64,000 bases of DNA from Stanieria sp. NIES-3757 (GCA_002355455.1 AP017375.1:62001-126000), one strand, 5' to 3'. Numbered from the stretch's first letter, positions 18,758 to 28,201 are shown. Made by a program: numbers and translations. The notes: generated by a model from the letters alone, not told the origin.

Positions 18758-18928
18758 TTATTTAAGTGCATCTTTTGCATCTTCTACTGTATGTTCAGCT
18801 TGGGCTTCAGTTTGTTTTGCTTTGCCTTTTGCTTCTGTTTTGGGATCGCCAGTTACTTTACCAGCAGCTTCTTCGGCTTTTCCTGCAATATTTTTACCAG
18901 TAGCTTTAGCTCTATCTTCAGTACTCAT
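18758..18928 (-). CDS. CsbD family stress protein
   Basis: A 56-residue CsbD-like protein, starting MSTEDRAKATGKNIAGKAEE and carrying the family signature AAGKVTGDPKTEAKGKAKQ. It is Lys/Ala/Glu-rich and should form an amphipathic helix or be disordered. CsbD proteins accumulate under general stress in many bacteria; the molecular role is unknown. The ATG at 18928 is preceded by AGGAGAA, a good ribosome binding site. It is followed by a clear terminator. Confidence 0.88.
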   Translation of the reverse strand: MSTEDRAKATGKNIAGKAEEAAGKVTGDPKTEAKGKAKQTEAQAEHTVEDAKDALK

Positions 18929-19209
18929 ATTTAAATTCTCCTGAACTTATCTTTATTAGTTTTCGATCTAAAAAAGTAGATATTTTTAAATTGAAACTAT
19001 TTATTACTGTAGAGAACATTTTTTTTTGAATCGTCTATCCTAAGCAATATTGTTGTTTTTTGATAATTTAATTTTGCTCTTGAAAAACTTATTTTAATCA
19101 ATCTTACTATTTAGGATTTTAATCAAATAATTCTATCTTTTGGTAGAGAATAATCAATTAATTAATTTGAGATGATACCGAATAAATAAAAAACTATAGA
19201 TAAATTGTC
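18929..19209. other. Non-coding divergent gap
   Basis: AT-rich region between csbD (minus) and htpX (plus) with no gene visible; it should hold both promoters. Confidence 0.5.
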
Positions 19210-20103
19210 ATGTTAGGAATTAATCAACTTAAGACGGCTGCTCTACTTGGGCTGTTAAGTGGAATATTAGTATTAGGTGGCTATTATTTAATTGGTAATG
19301 AACAAGGACTGTATCTAGGACTGATTTTGGCAGCTATTAGTAGTTTTAGTTCTTGGTACTTTTCCGATCAAGCAGCTTTAGCAGCTTATCGCGCTCAACC
19401 ATTAAGTCGTAATCAAGCACCAGAATTATACGATTTGGTCAGTAATTTGAGTCAAAAAGCTCAAATACCAATGCCAAAAGTATTTATTGTCCCTACCCAA
19501 ACTCCTAATGCTTTTGCGACAGGTAGAGATCCCGGTCACGCTGCGATCGCGGTAACTGAAGGTATTTTACAATTACTCTCACCTGAAGAACTTAGTGGGG
19601 TTTTGGCACACGAATTAACTCATATCAAAAATCGCGATACTCTTACTCAAGCAGTAGCTGGTACTTTAGCAGGTGCAATTACTTTTGTCGGACGAATTTT
19701 GAGTTTGGGTGCGCTTTATGGTCCTGTAACTCAAGATAATCGTCGTGGTGGAAATCCTTTTAGTTTAATATTTTTGATTATCCTTGCTCCTATTTCTGCT
19801 ACTTTGATTCAATTAGCTATTTCTCGCACTCGGGAGTTTTCTGCCGATCGCGGTTCTGCTGAAATCACTCAAGATCCGCTAGCATTAGCTAATGCTTTAC
19901 AAAAGTTAGAAACTGTTGGCAAGCAAATTCCGATGAATGGTAATCCTGCTTTTGAACCATTGTTAATTATGAATTCTTTTTCAGGAGAAGGAATACAAAG
20001 TTTGTTTCGGACTCATCCTTCTACTGAACAACGAGTTATTCGTTTGATGGAAATTGCTAAAGAACTAGGTACTAGCAATTACAATTATTTTGCTAAAGCC
20101 TAA
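19210..20103 (+). CDS. htpX: HtpX-like membrane zinc metalloprotease
   Basis: A 297-residue M48-type protease that degrades damaged membrane proteins. Two N-terminal hydrophobic segments (AALLGLLSGILVLGGYYLI; GLYLGLILAAISSFSSWYF) are followed by the zinc motif HELTH at residues 134-138 and, further on, the third ligand region SRTREFSADRGSAEIT. An additional hydrophobic stretch (FSLIFLIILAPISATLIQLAI) lies between. It ends near FRTHPSTEQRVIRL, typical of the family. The position next to csbD fits a stress setting. Confidence 0.93.
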   Translation: MLGINQLKTAALLGLLSGILVLGGYYLIGNEQGLYLGLILAAISSFSSWYFSDQAALAAYRAQPLSRNQAPELYDLVSNLSQKAQIPMPKVFIVPTQTPNAFATGRDPGHAAIAVTEGILQLLSPEELSGVLAHELTHIKNRDTLTQAVAGTLAGAITFVGRILSLGALYGPVTQDNRRGGNPFSLIFLIILAPISATLIQLAISRTREFSADRGSAEITQDPLALANALQKLETVGKQIPMNGNPAFEPLLIMNSFSGEGIQSLFRTHPSTEQRVIRLMEIAKELGTSNYNYFAKA

Positions 20104-20208
20104 TCTCAGAGCTAAATTAACACCATAGCAAATTGAAGGTAGCAAGCAGGGGAGCTTTGGAGCAGAGAAGATTTAATTTATATTGATACTAGATATCTCC
20201 TTTTCTCC

Positions 20209-21102
20209 TTATTCCTCCCGATCTTCTTGCGCCAGAGGGACAAAAACAGAGATTGCTTTAGGAATTAAATGAAAAGAAGCGGGAGTAGAAGTAGTTAATT
20301 CGCCATCAGTATTAATTTTGTAAGGTTTGCGAGTATTAACTTCGATTTGTCTTGCTTTTAGGGTTCTGACACCAGAAAGATATTTATGCTTTCCTCCAGC
20401 AAATCCCCAAATTAAAGGTAATATCTGCCACCAATGTTTGATTTCTAAGCTATATAAGTTCAATACTTGGTCATCGATCTCCGCATCTTCTGCGATCGCC
20501 ATTCCTCCGCCGTAATAACGTCCATTCCCAATAGCGATTTGAAGAGTTTTAACCTTTACCGATTGGTCATTGTAACGAATTTCTGCTCTCAAGGGACGAG
20601 TTTTAGCAATTACTTTAAGAGCAATCAAAAAATAAGCTAATACACCCCAACGACGTTTAGCACCTTTAGAGAGATTTTGAGTGATTTTGACACTTAAACC
20701 TAAACTCGCCACATTAAAGAAATATTTATCGTTGACACAACCCAAATCGATCTTTTTAATTTCACCAAAAGCAATTATTTTAGCAGCTTCAGCAATAGAT
20801 TCAGGAATATTTAAAGTTCGAGCTAGATCGTTAGCTGTTCCCAAAGGTAAAATTCCTAAAGGAAGTTTAGTTTTGAATAAAGCCTCAGCTACGGCGTTAA
20901 GAGTGCCATCACCACCACCAACAATTACCAGATCTATTTGATCTTGATATTGATAAATTAATTTAGATAATTGATCTGGTTTTTGCTCGGGTTTGACAAT
21001 TAATTCAAAATCAAGATGTTCTAAAGTAGTAATAATTTCGTTTAGACAATCTTTGCCGTTGCGGGCATGAGTATTGACTGATAATAATGCCCGTTTATTC
21101 AT
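20209..21102 (-). CDS. YegS/DagK-type lipid kinase
   Basis: A 297-residue member of the diacylglycerol kinase catalytic superfamily. The ATP-binding signature VIVGGGDGTLNAVAEAL lies near residues 60-76, followed by LPLGILPLGTANDLARTL. Later motifs ITQNLSKGAKRRWGVLAY and IAIGNGRYYGGGMAIAEDAEIDD-like sequences fit YegS/BmrU proteins, which phosphorylate diacylglycerol, phosphatidylglycerol or sphingoid lipids. The true substrate cannot be told. There is no membrane segment. It is convergent with htpX and is possibly cotranscribed with the membrane protein upstream on the same strand. Confidence 0.88.
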   Translation of the reverse strand: MNKRALLSVNTHARNGKDCLNEIITTLEHLDFELIVKPEQKPDQLSKLIYQYQDQIDLVIVGGGDGTLNAVAEALFKTKLPLGILPLGTANDLARTLNIPESIAEAAKIIAFGEIKKIDLGCVNDKYFFNVASLGLSVKITQNLSKGAKRRWGVLAYFLIALKVIAKTRPLRAEIRYNDQSVKVKTLQIAIGNGRYYGGGMAIAEDAEIDDQVLNLYSLEIKHWWQILPLIWGFAGGKHKYLSGVRTLKARQIEVNTRKPYKINTDGELTTSTPASFHLIPKAISVFVPLAQEDREE

Positions 21103-21225
21103 TAAAAATATTATCCTAAAATTAGGTTATTTAGATCCTATCTCTTTTTTTTTCAATAGTTGCTTGCTATCAATTTTTTTAATAAAAATCTAACTCAAGA
21201 ATCAAATTTTAAAACTAATCAAAAA

Positions 21226-22974
21226 TTAGCTTTTTACGGTTGTAGTTAACCAACAATTCGTATCAATCAAAATATATCGCTCATCTTGCCAAGCAACACA
21301 ACTATTTTGCTCGGATTCTAGTATAGGAATATTACCCTGTTTTAAACTTTTAACTGCTTGTTGAGCTACTGGTTGATGTTGTCTAATCCACTTATTATCT
21401 TCTATATATTCTGGATTAAAACTATTGCGCTCAATCAGCCAAAAATCAATTTTATATTTTTGAATAAATCTATTAACTTCTGCTCGATTACTATTATATT
21501 GAGCTTGAATTAGATCGAGTGCTTTTTGTCGAAACTGACGATAATAACCCCAATGATAAGGAATAGCATATTCAGAACTAACTAAAATAGAACGACGAGC
21601 AAAACTAGGAATATTATTCCCTTCATCCGCTAAAGTAGCAATTACTATATCTTTAGGTTGTTGTTCTAAAAAGTGATAAAGTTCTGGGGGATTACCCGAA
21701 ATATAACGAGTCCAAACAAAACTTTTAGCGAAAAAAGGATATATTAGTAAAACAATTCCTAAGATAAAAGCTAAACTTAAATAAATAAATTTTTTAAAAT
21801 TACTAGTTTGATTTAATTGATTATTTACTTGAGATAATAAATAGTTCCAGATTAAAGTAAAAGCTAAACTCGCTGATAATATTACCACTATTCTTAAAGT
21901 ATGTTGAGTATAACGACTGGGAAGATGAAATGTAAATAATAAAAGATGAGCTAAACAAAACATCCCCAAAGAAACCAATAAAATTCGTGGTAAAGTATTG
22001 ATTTTTGAAGAGATTTTTTGACTTAAAGTAAAAGTTTTGGGAAACTTGAGTAAAATTGGCAAAAATAAAGCCAAATAAGCTAAAGGTGGCATTAAAGCCG
22101 AAGGAATTCTGATACTACTACGACTACCATTAAACCAAAAGTCCCAAGGATTGCGATCATTAAAAAAACCAGCCCTTTCACCAAAATTAAATTCGGGTAA
22201 TTCCCTAGCTTGAGCGACAGTAATTGTAGGACTAAATTCTGAAGTTGAGATAGCAAAAGGAAGCAAAGTAATAAAAGCTACCCCTAGCCCAATAAAACAA
22301 AAAAAATAGTCTTGTTTGCGACGAGATAATTGTAAAGAAAAGCCCTCAAAACGCCATAATTGTAATAATAAAAGACCAGCACAAATAAATACTAAAGATG
22401 GATAAAATAATCCTAGTAAAATAATTCCTAAACAAATACCGAAAAGAGATTGCCTCAACCAATAATAAAAAAAGATTAATAATAAAGGAGAGATAAAAGC
22501 TTTAGGTGTTCCTGAAATAAATCCATCCTGCATCCAGAGATTTTGATTGAGTAATAAAGCAGCGACAAATCCAGCAAAAGGAAGAGGTAACAATTCTAAA
22601 GTTACGGCAAAACAATAAACAGTAGTAATTATTCCTAAAATCCCAGGAATTAACTTACTAAAAACTCCAGGATCGATTCCTATTGCTGCTACTGTTCGAT
22701 AAAGAAATGTATAACCAAAAGGCGCAACTGATTGGAAATAATTTGCAATCAAATCATTAGGAAATAGCTCAGAATCAAGAAAACGACGCATCCAAAAAAT
22801 ATGTTGTCGTGCATCATCTTGAATTACATATTCACTACTAAAAGCTTGTTGCAATGCTAGCCAACTATACAAAATAGCAAAAGTTAAACTAAGACCCAAC
22901 CAAAAAAGTGAAAGTTTACTAGTTAATCTTGAATCAGAAGTAAAAAAAAATCGATTGATTTGATTATTCAACAT
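21226..22974 (-). CDS. Polytopic membrane protein, GT-C-like
   Basis: A 582-residue protein with about ten hydrophobic segments, starting after a short cytoplasmic tail (LSLFWLGLSLTFAILYSWLAL). An acidic loop after the first segment reads EYVIQDDARQHIFWMRRFLD, resembling the first-loop Asp motif of GT-C glycosyltransferases. The C-terminal 150 residues are soluble (IDFWLIERNSFNPEY; SCVAWQDERYILIDTNCWL). A sugar-transfer or cell-surface role is likely but unproven. It is separated from another GT-C-like gene by hicBA. Confidence 0.6.
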   Translation of the reverse strand: MLNNQINRFFFTSDSRLTSKLSLFWLGLSLTFAILYSWLALQQAFSSEYVIQDDARQHIFWMRRFLDSELFPNDLIANYFQSVAPFGYTFLYRTVAAIGIDPGVFSKLIPGILGIITTVYCFAVTLELLPLPFAGFVAALLLNQNLWMQDGFISGTPKAFISPLLLIFFYYWLRQSLFGICLGIILLGLFYPSLVFICAGLLLLQLWRFEGFSLQLSRRKQDYFFCFIGLGVAFITLLPFAISTSEFSPTITVAQARELPEFNFGERAGFFNDRNPWDFWFNGSRSSIRIPSALMPPLAYLALFLPILLKFPKTFTLSQKISSKINTLPRILLVSLGMFCLAHLLLFTFHLPSRYTQHTLRIVVILSASLAFTLIWNYLLSQVNNQLNQTSNFKKFIYLSLAFILGIVLLIYPFFAKSFVWTRYISGNPPELYHFLEQQPKDIVIATLADEGNNIPSFARRSILVSSEYAIPYHWGYYRQFRQKALDLIQAQYNSNRAEVNRFIQKYKIDFWLIERNSFNPEYIEDNKWIRQHQPVAQQAVKSLKQGNIPILESEQNSCVAWQDERYILIDTNCWLTTTVKS

Positions 22975-23169
22975 CAGCTAAATTGTATAAAAGCTTTGAC
23001 AGAATAAAAAAAATTTTATAAACGATAACTGATTTTTAAAGATAATTAAAAAAATAGTTTATCAAGTAAAAATTTCCATTATACCTGAAACTTGTTGCTT
23101 ACCAAATATAGTGGTGAAATATTAAGTTACAATAAAATTATTCTTGCTCTAGAGTTTAACGATTTAATT

Positions 23170-23373
23170 ATGAAATGGCGAGTAATATTAGAACTCGATC
23201 AAGAAACAGGTGAATGGGCAGTTTGGTGTCCCGAGTTACCAGGCTGTACTTCGGCTGGAATGACTGAACAAGAAGCACTTAGCAATATCCGCGAGGCGAT
23301 AGATTTATATCTTCAGCCTGATACTATTAAAATATCTCCAGAAGCTATTATCCGTGAGGTTATAGTGGGATGA
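23170..23373 (+). CDS. hicB: HicB-type antitoxin
   Basis: A 67-residue HicB-like protein with the partial RNase-H-like fold: MKWRVILELDQETGEW, WCPELPGCTSAGMTEQEAL and NIREAIDLYL. A longer reading from 23092 adds residues without family match, so ATG 23170 is preferred. HicB neutralises HicA and usually represses the operon; this short form has no visible C-terminal DNA-binding domain. The stop overlaps the hicA start by four bases (ATGA), so the pair is translationally coupled. Order antitoxin then toxin is the reverse of the classical hicA-hicB, but common in cyanobacteria. Confidence 0.88.
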   Translation: MKWRVILELDQETGEWAVWCPELPGCTSAGMTEQEALSNIREAIDLYLQPDTIKISPEAIIREVIVG

Positions 23374-23591
23374 CTCGTATTCGGCGAATGAAAGCCGACG
23401 AAGTTGAACAAATACTGCGACGCTATGATTTTGAGCTAATTTCTCAAAAAGGCAGTCATCGTAAGTGGCGAAGCAATACGCAAGAAATTCAAGTTACTGT
23501 TCCCTATCATAAAGGACGAGATTTGCCACTGGGTACACTTCGCAATATCTTAGTGACAGCAAAAATTCCCGAGCATGAATGGAAAATTTAG
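23370..23591 (+). CDS. hicA: HicA-type mRNA interferase toxin
   Basis: A 73-residue YcfA/HicA-like protein with a double-stranded-RNA-binding-like fold. The key sequence is ELISQKGSHRKWR, whose His is the expected catalytic residue, followed by VTVPYHKGRDLPLGTLRNIL. It should cleave mRNA and is held inactive by HicB. Overlaps the hicB stop by four bases. It lies between two membrane glycosyltransferase-like genes read in the other direction, as an inserted toxin-antitoxin cassette would. Confidence 0.9.
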   Translation: MTRIRRMKADEVEQILRRYDFELISQKGSHRKWRSNTQEIQVTVPYHKGRDLPLGTLRNILVTAKIPEHEWKI

Positions 23592-23729
23592 TTAGTAAAG
23601 ACTTTTCAACAAATCATACTGTAATTTTTCAACATCTTTGAATGCAACTTGGGATTACAAAAAGAGTCATGAAGTCGAGGCTACAATCAATAGACTAAAA
23701 AACAAATTGTTTTATATTTATTTTCTCAA

Positions 23730-25319
23730 TTATTCTTTAATCCGCCAAAGATATCCTATTGGATAAACTGATTCAAATTTAACCTCTGAATTATTTTGAT
23801 TTGCTGCTAATAATTCATCATAAGGACGAAACAGAAATACATCACTAAAACTTTGAGGCATTGATAATTTAGCTTCGGTATCTACTAGCATTATTTTAGT
23901 TTCTGGTTTTAGGCAATAACTAAGTGAAGTAACCCGACTAATTCTTTCAGTGTTACCAATCACTAAAGGATTGGGACTTTGATTAATAATTTGAGCAACT
24001 TGACAATTATAATAGCTACTATATTTATTCCACCAAGTATTAGCTTGTAGATATAATACTGAACAAATAACGCCTAAAGAAATTACCGCTACAGTAATTA
24101 TTTGCCAGATTTTTCTCGATTTCCAACTACTTTTGACTTCAGTTATTTTAGTAGCCAAACAATAAGCGATCGCAATTTCAATTCCTAAATAAACTGCGGT
24201 CATATATCTACCAACTGTTGCCCTTTGTCCTCCTCCAATTAAATCGGGTAACCCCAAACCAACTGCTGTAACACCAATTAATAATAAAATAAAAAACCGA
24301 GATTGTTTCGGTGCAGAACGTACTAAAAAATAAATACTGTAAATAATTAAAATTAGACTAGGAATGATTAAATAAGTAACAGGATTAGCCCAACTTAATT
24401 GAATATCTTTAGCTGCTTCTACATCAAAAAAGCGATCGCGATAACCACTTTGTAAATCAAAGACAATTGAACTTAAATTAAGTAACCATCTTTGTCCCCA
24501 AACTCCTAAAGGAATATCTCGTTCAGTCCATTGTCCTACCCCATCATCATTAAATATAAATACACCGATCCAAGGACTAAATAATAAGATTCCTAATCCC
24601 GAAGCATAGAGATAATTTTTAATTAATTTATGCCATTTAAATTTAACTAATTTGGCCACATAAATTCCCTGTCCAATCGAAGCTAAAACTGCCAAAGGAT
24701 GAGCATACAATCCTAAAGCGACAGTCAAACCATAAACAATCCAACTAACTAAATTATTTCTTTTGATTGTCCATAATAAAGCTGCACTAGACAATAAAAT
24801 TGTTACTGCTAGTAAACTATATTCTCTTGCTTCTTGAGCATAAATCAGATGAAAAGGAGAAACAGCTACCAAAGCCAACGCAATAAATCCTACTAATCGA
24901 TCCGTAAATAATTCACGACAAAGCCAATAAAGACAAGGAAAACTAAATAAACTAATAAATGCTGCTACACCTCTAGTAACATTAATAGAACTACCAAACA
25001 ATTCCATCCCAATTCGAGCAAGTACATAATAAAGAGGAGAATGTTCTGATGATGCGATCGCTTTAATTCCAGCCCAAAAGTTTCTCTCAGGATTAAGTTC
25101 TTGGAATTTTTGTAACTCACTAATTGTAACAATTGAATTTTGAGGAGCTTGTTCAACAAATTCAGTACGACTATAACCAGAAGCTCTTAAAGAAGTATGC
25201 ACTTCATCAATCCAATATACCTTCTTTTCCAAATTAGTAAAACGAAACCAAACACCAAGTATTAAAACAATAATTACCAAATAGTTAAACCAATTAAAAT
25301 AAAACTTTTTTTGTTTCAT
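23730..25319 (-). CDS. GT39/ArnT-like membrane glycosyltransferase
   Basis: A 529-residue protein with about ten hydrophobic segments. The first periplasmic loop has WIDEVHTSLRASG (an Asp-Glu pair as in GT-C enzymes such as ArnT, Pmt) and later SSEHSPLYYVLARIGMELFG, the second hallmark of the family, then VSPFHLIYAQEAREYSLL. Such proteins move sugars from polyprenyl-phosphate donors to lipids or proteins outside the membrane. The C-terminal part is soluble. Substrate unknown. uppS, which makes the polyprenyl carrier, lies upstream on the same strand, though about 400 bases away. Confidence 0.75.
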   Translation of the reverse strand: MKQKKFYFNWFNYLVIIVLILGVWFRFTNLEKKVYWIDEVHTSLRASGYSRTEFVEQAPQNSIVTISELQKFQELNPERNFWAGIKAIASSEHSPLYYVLARIGMELFGSSINVTRGVAAFISLFSFPCLYWLCRELFTDRLVGFIALALVAVSPFHLIYAQEAREYSLLAVTILLSSAALLWTIKRNNLVSWIVYGLTVALGLYAHPLAVLASIGQGIYVAKLVKFKWHKLIKNYLYASGLGILLFSPWIGVFIFNDDGVGQWTERDIPLGVWGQRWLLNLSSIVFDLQSGYRDRFFDVEAAKDIQLSWANPVTYLIIPSLILIIYSIYFLVRSAPKQSRFFILLLIGVTAVGLGLPDLIGGGQRATVGRYMTAVYLGIEIAIAYCLATKITEVKSSWKSRKIWQIITVAVISLGVICSVLYLQANTWWNKYSSYYNCQVAQIINQSPNPLVIGNTERISRVTSLSYCLKPETKIMLVDTEAKLSMPQSFSDVFLFRPYDELLAANQNNSEVKFESVYPIGYLWRIKE

Positions 25320-25716
25320 TAGTTATGCCTTGGCTACCAATTACAAGTGTAAATTGTACTTGGTCAGCAACTTTAATTTTTTTCTTGATGAGACTAACAT
25401 TTATTTAATAAACTTTTACGCAACCAGAGTTTAAGAATTTATAACAAAAATCTATTCTAGATTGCTATCAATTTATCTCTCAATCTCATGTTTGTTTATT
25501 ATTAATCACAAAATTGCTCTATTAACCCAGGAAAAAACCGTAAATTTCCCGAACTAACAACCACTCTTATTTTTAATTCAGTAAGATTACTGATGCTAGG
25601 TAAAAATAATTAGGTAACTATTATTTTGGGGAAAAGAGAAAAAAAACAACGCGGTCGTTTATAAAGGGAGCGAAACTATTGCTAAGCATTTAGGCAAAGC
25701 TAAGATCGCTTCTCAA
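25320..25716. other. Non-coding gap
   Basis: No gene seen. The right part contains a short repeat-like stretch with AAAGCTAAGATCGCTT and a GCGGTCG motif, resembling the dispersed GC palindromes elsewhere. The rest is AT-rich. Confidence 0.5.
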
Positions 25717-26463
25717 TTATGAGACTTTCCCAAAACGGCGATCGCGTTGTTGATAAGATAGCAAAGCTTGTTTAAGTTCTGAAGGATTAAAATCTGGCCA
25801 AAAAGTTTCAGTGACGTAAATTTCTGTATAAGCCATTTGCCACAACAAAAAATTACTCAGACGCATCTCACCACTAGTACGGATTAATAAATCAGGATCG
25901 GGACTGCTACAAGTATAGAGATATTGAGAAATTAAATTTTCATCAATAGCATCTGGAGATAACTCTCCTAATTGAACTTTTTGCGCGATCGCTTTACAAG
26001 CTTTAACAATTTCCAAACGACTACCATAATTAATCGCGACATTAAATTGGATCGTCGTGTTATTTTTAGTTACTTCCATTGAATGATACATCTCTTGTTG
26101 TAGAGATTTGGGAAGAGGAGACAAATCACCAATAAACTTAATACAAACTCCCTCTTCATCCATTTCAGTCAATTCTTTCCGCAACAGCCTTTCAAACAAA
26201 ACCATCAGAAATTTGACTTCCGTGACTGGACGACCCCAATTTTCTGTCGAAAAAGCATAAGCAGTTAGGGTCTTAATGCCCCAATCTTTGCAAACCCGCA
26301 GTATTTCTTTAAGCGTATTTGCCCCTCGACGATGTCCTTCAATTCTTGGTAAACCCTTACTTTTCGCCCAACGTCCGTTACCATCCATAATGACAGCAAT
26401 GTGTTGAGGTAATTTTTGTAAGTCGAGGTTAGTAGTCACATCCGATAATAATTGCACAGTCAT
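25717..26463 (-). CDS. uppS: Isoprenyl transferase (undecaprenyl diphosphate synthase)
   Basis: A 248-residue cis-prenyltransferase that adds isopentenyl units to make the C55 carrier lipid for wall and surface polysaccharides. Catalytic Asp27 lies in [17 protein letters not shown]. The other family motifs are present: [57 protein letters not shown] and [13 protein letters not shown]. Length is normal. It could share a transcript with the downstream GT-C-like gene. Confident. Confidence 0.96.
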   Translation of the reverse strand: MTVQLLSDVTTNLDLQKLPQHIAVIMDGNGRWAKSKGLPRIEGHRRGANTLKEILRVCKDWGIKTLTAYAFSTENWGRPVTEVKFLMVLFERLLRKELTEMDEEGVCIKFIGDLSPLPKSLQQEMYHSMEVTKNNTTIQFNVAINYGSRLEIVKACKAIAQKVQLGELSPDAIDENLISQYLYTCSSPDPDLLIRTSGEMRLSNFLLWQMAYTEIYVTETFWPDFNPSELKQALLSYQQRDRRFGKVS

Positions 26464-26526
26464 GGGATTTGCAGTCGGTAGCCAGCTAGTGAGTAATATT
26501 TCTTATTTTTACTAAACAATTATTAA

Positions 26527-27543
26527 TTAAAAGTGAACGGCGGAGCCTGCGTTCACTGGCGTTCCCCAGTCAATAGTAATATTCCCAGAATTTGGGGATA
26601 AAAGAAAAAGTTTTTCCAAATATTTTGAAGATAGATTGTCACTCCAAGACCACATCCGCTGGAAAACCCAAACAAAAGTATAGACTAATTCGATTTTGTG
26701 TATCAAAGACCAAGATTGCCAGTTTAATACTTTCATCATGTGTTTTAAAGTAATAGTTAGCTCTGAAAGCGAGCTTTGCTGATTGTTTCTGCAAGAATAC
26801 CGCTTATTTTGATTTACATACCAATCTTCTGGCTGTTGAGATTCAAAATTAGAAGATAACCATTTACCAAAACCCCAAAATTTAGTCATGTGATTAATTT
26901 CATCTTGCAGTAATTCTTGTAACACCAGTTGTATGGTGCCTGTCGTACGCGCCATCATCCACAGATAAAGGCAAACTGCGCTATATTCGGTAAAAATGCG
27001 ATGAAGTCCATGACGATATAAATCAGAGTAAGGGTTTTTTGACAGTTGGTACTGTCTTGGAGTAGGTATATCCAGGATAATTGTTTGATTGGTTAATTGT
27101 CGATATATTTTACTTAAAGCAGGAGTATGTTGTCGTTCTTCTTTTTCCCATAAACCAAGTTCTAATATTGTCCCATTTTGAGCTACAACTCCACCGACAA
27201 ATTTTGCCATTTGGGGATGAATTGGTGCTAAATATTGTCTGCTAGTTTGAGTGTAACCACGAATCGGGGCTTCTGTATTTGAGGCACCTTGAAGAATTGT
27301 TAAAAATACATCTAAATTAATGCCAATAATTTGTTCTTGGTTAATAGTTTGCCAATCAATAGATTGCCAGCAGCGAGGTTGAGGATTAATAAATTGTTGT
27401 GATAAATCTTCAAGATGACTTTGTAATTTTTCTAAGTTAAGATATTGGTCTATTAAAGAATTAATTCTCTTTTTAGTCTGAAAAAAATCGGGGCAAAAAC
27501 ATACTTCACCCGCTAGATCGATAGGATCAATTAACTGATTCAT
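26527..27543 (-). CDS. Ferritin-like diiron protein, hypothetical
   Basis: A 338-residue soluble protein. Two E-x-x-H motifs lie in helical settings: GLWEKEERQHTPALS (with an extra Glu two before) and LQELLQDEINHMTKFWG. This spacing suits a ferritin-like four-helix diiron site. The region RTTGTIQLVLQELL and a Tyr/Trp-rich segment (LYRHGLHRIFTEYSAVCLYLW) lie around it. Oxygenase, oxidase or storage roles are all possible. The last residues (GTPVNAGSAVHF) are encoded by a palindromic repeat, so the natural C-terminus was probably different. It is just upstream of uppS on the same strand (64-base gap). Confidence 0.6.
   Translation of the reverse strand: MNQLIDPIDLAGEVCFCPDFFQTKKRINSLIDQYLNLEKLQSHLEDLSQQFINPQPRCWQSIDWQTINQEQIIGINLDVFLTILQGASNTEAPIRGYTQTSRQYLAPIHPQMAKFVGGVVAQNGTILELGLWEKEERQHTPALSKIYRQLTNQTIILDIPTPRQYQLSKNPYSDLYRHGLHRIFTEYSAVCLYLWMMARTTGTIQLVLQELLQDEINHMTKFWGFGKWLSSNFESQQPEDWYVNQNKRYSCRNNQQSSLSELTITLKHMMKVLNWQSWSLIHKIELVYTFVWVFQRMWSWSDNLSSKYLEKLFLLSPNSGNITIDWGTPVNAGSAVHF
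26532..26557. repeat. Palindromic repeat at gene end
   Basis: AGTGAAC / GTTCACT, a perfect 7-base stem with a GC-rich loop, overlapping the last codons of the ferritin-like gene. It resembles the GGGCGAAC / GTTCGCCC palindromes at 16950 and 38156. Confidence 0.6.
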
Positions 27544-28012
27544 AATTCAGAATTTATTTATTTCTACATTGTTTTGAGTTATTAATATGCAGTGTATAAA
27601 TACTTTGAAATTATGTCAGTCGGTTGAAGTAGGCAATTTAAATTAAATAATTAGTCTGAAAAAGTAGGATTAGTCGGATTCAGTTATCAGTACAGACGCA
27701 AAATTTTGTGTCTGTACACCAATTGGTCACCGATACGTCTATACACCAGTTATTAATTTGATTTTGAATTTTGAATTTCAAACTATTTTTTTTGTGTAAT
27801 TAATTCTACCTATTTACTTATCAGTTGAGCATTGTCCATTATTCATTGAACAAAACCGATTAATTTTGATCAAAGAAGAATTGCGTTAATTAAATTACTA
27901 ATTACCCAATGACCATAAAATAAATCCCACGTCGGTGGTTAAGACGTGAGACTTATCTGTTCAAACTTTAATGAAAACTCATCAACAAACTGCAAGTTCT
28001 AACCAGATCAAT
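27544..28012. other. Non-coding region with two palindromes
   Basis: No gene seen. At 27691-27716 lies a 26-base near-perfect palindrome, arms TACAGACGCAAAA and TTTTGTGTCTGTA, with the same outer bases as the 76-bp repeat. At 27926-27950 a hairpin CCCACGTC / GACGTGAG lies just after the minus-strand small basic protein gene and could be its terminator; its form also resembles subterminal hairpins of IS200/IS605-type elements. Confidence 0.6.
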
Positions 28013-28201
28013 CTAACTATTAGAAGTAGAATTGAATGAAGAATCTCTTTCTTCGCTTGTTTCTGATGTTTCTGATTTCTTGTTGCTATTAGAGAAACGT
28101 CTATCTCCAGAACGGAAACCAGAAGGTTTTTTGCGAAACTGTCGAGCGTAAGCTTTGTTACGGGAAGCTTTTTCTTTTTTCGCATTGCGGCGTTTAGCCA
28201 T
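28013..28201 (-). CDS. Small basic protein downstream of rbp
   Basis: A 62-residue protein: strongly basic N-terminal half (MAKRRNAKKEKASRNKAYA, QFRKKPSGFRSGDRRF) and an acidic Ser/Glu-rich tail (SETSETSEERDSSF). The ribosome binding site AGAGGA lies well placed before ATG 28201, which favours this frame over an overlapping one. Position 104 bases after the RNA-binding protein gene is where cyanobacteria often carry a ribosomal small protein gene, so an RNA or ribosome role is plausible; I see no convincing S21 match. Confidence 0.65.
   Translation of the reverse strand: MAKRRNAKKEKASRNKAYARQFRKKPSGFRSGDRRFSNSNKKSETSETSEERDSSFNSTSNS

Noticed and set aside
27926-27950. End of an IS200/IS605-type element
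   Set aside because: The hairpin resembles such ends, but no TnpA, TnpB or second end is nearby; a terminator is the simpler explanation.
27982-28185. Alternative 67-codon frame overlapping the small basic protein gene
   Set aside because: The frame starting at 28201 has an AGAGGA site at good distance and a more sensible composition.
28013-28201. Ribosomal protein S21 (rpsU) for the gene behind rbp
   Set aside because: The position fits, but the characteristic S21 N-terminal sequence is absent.
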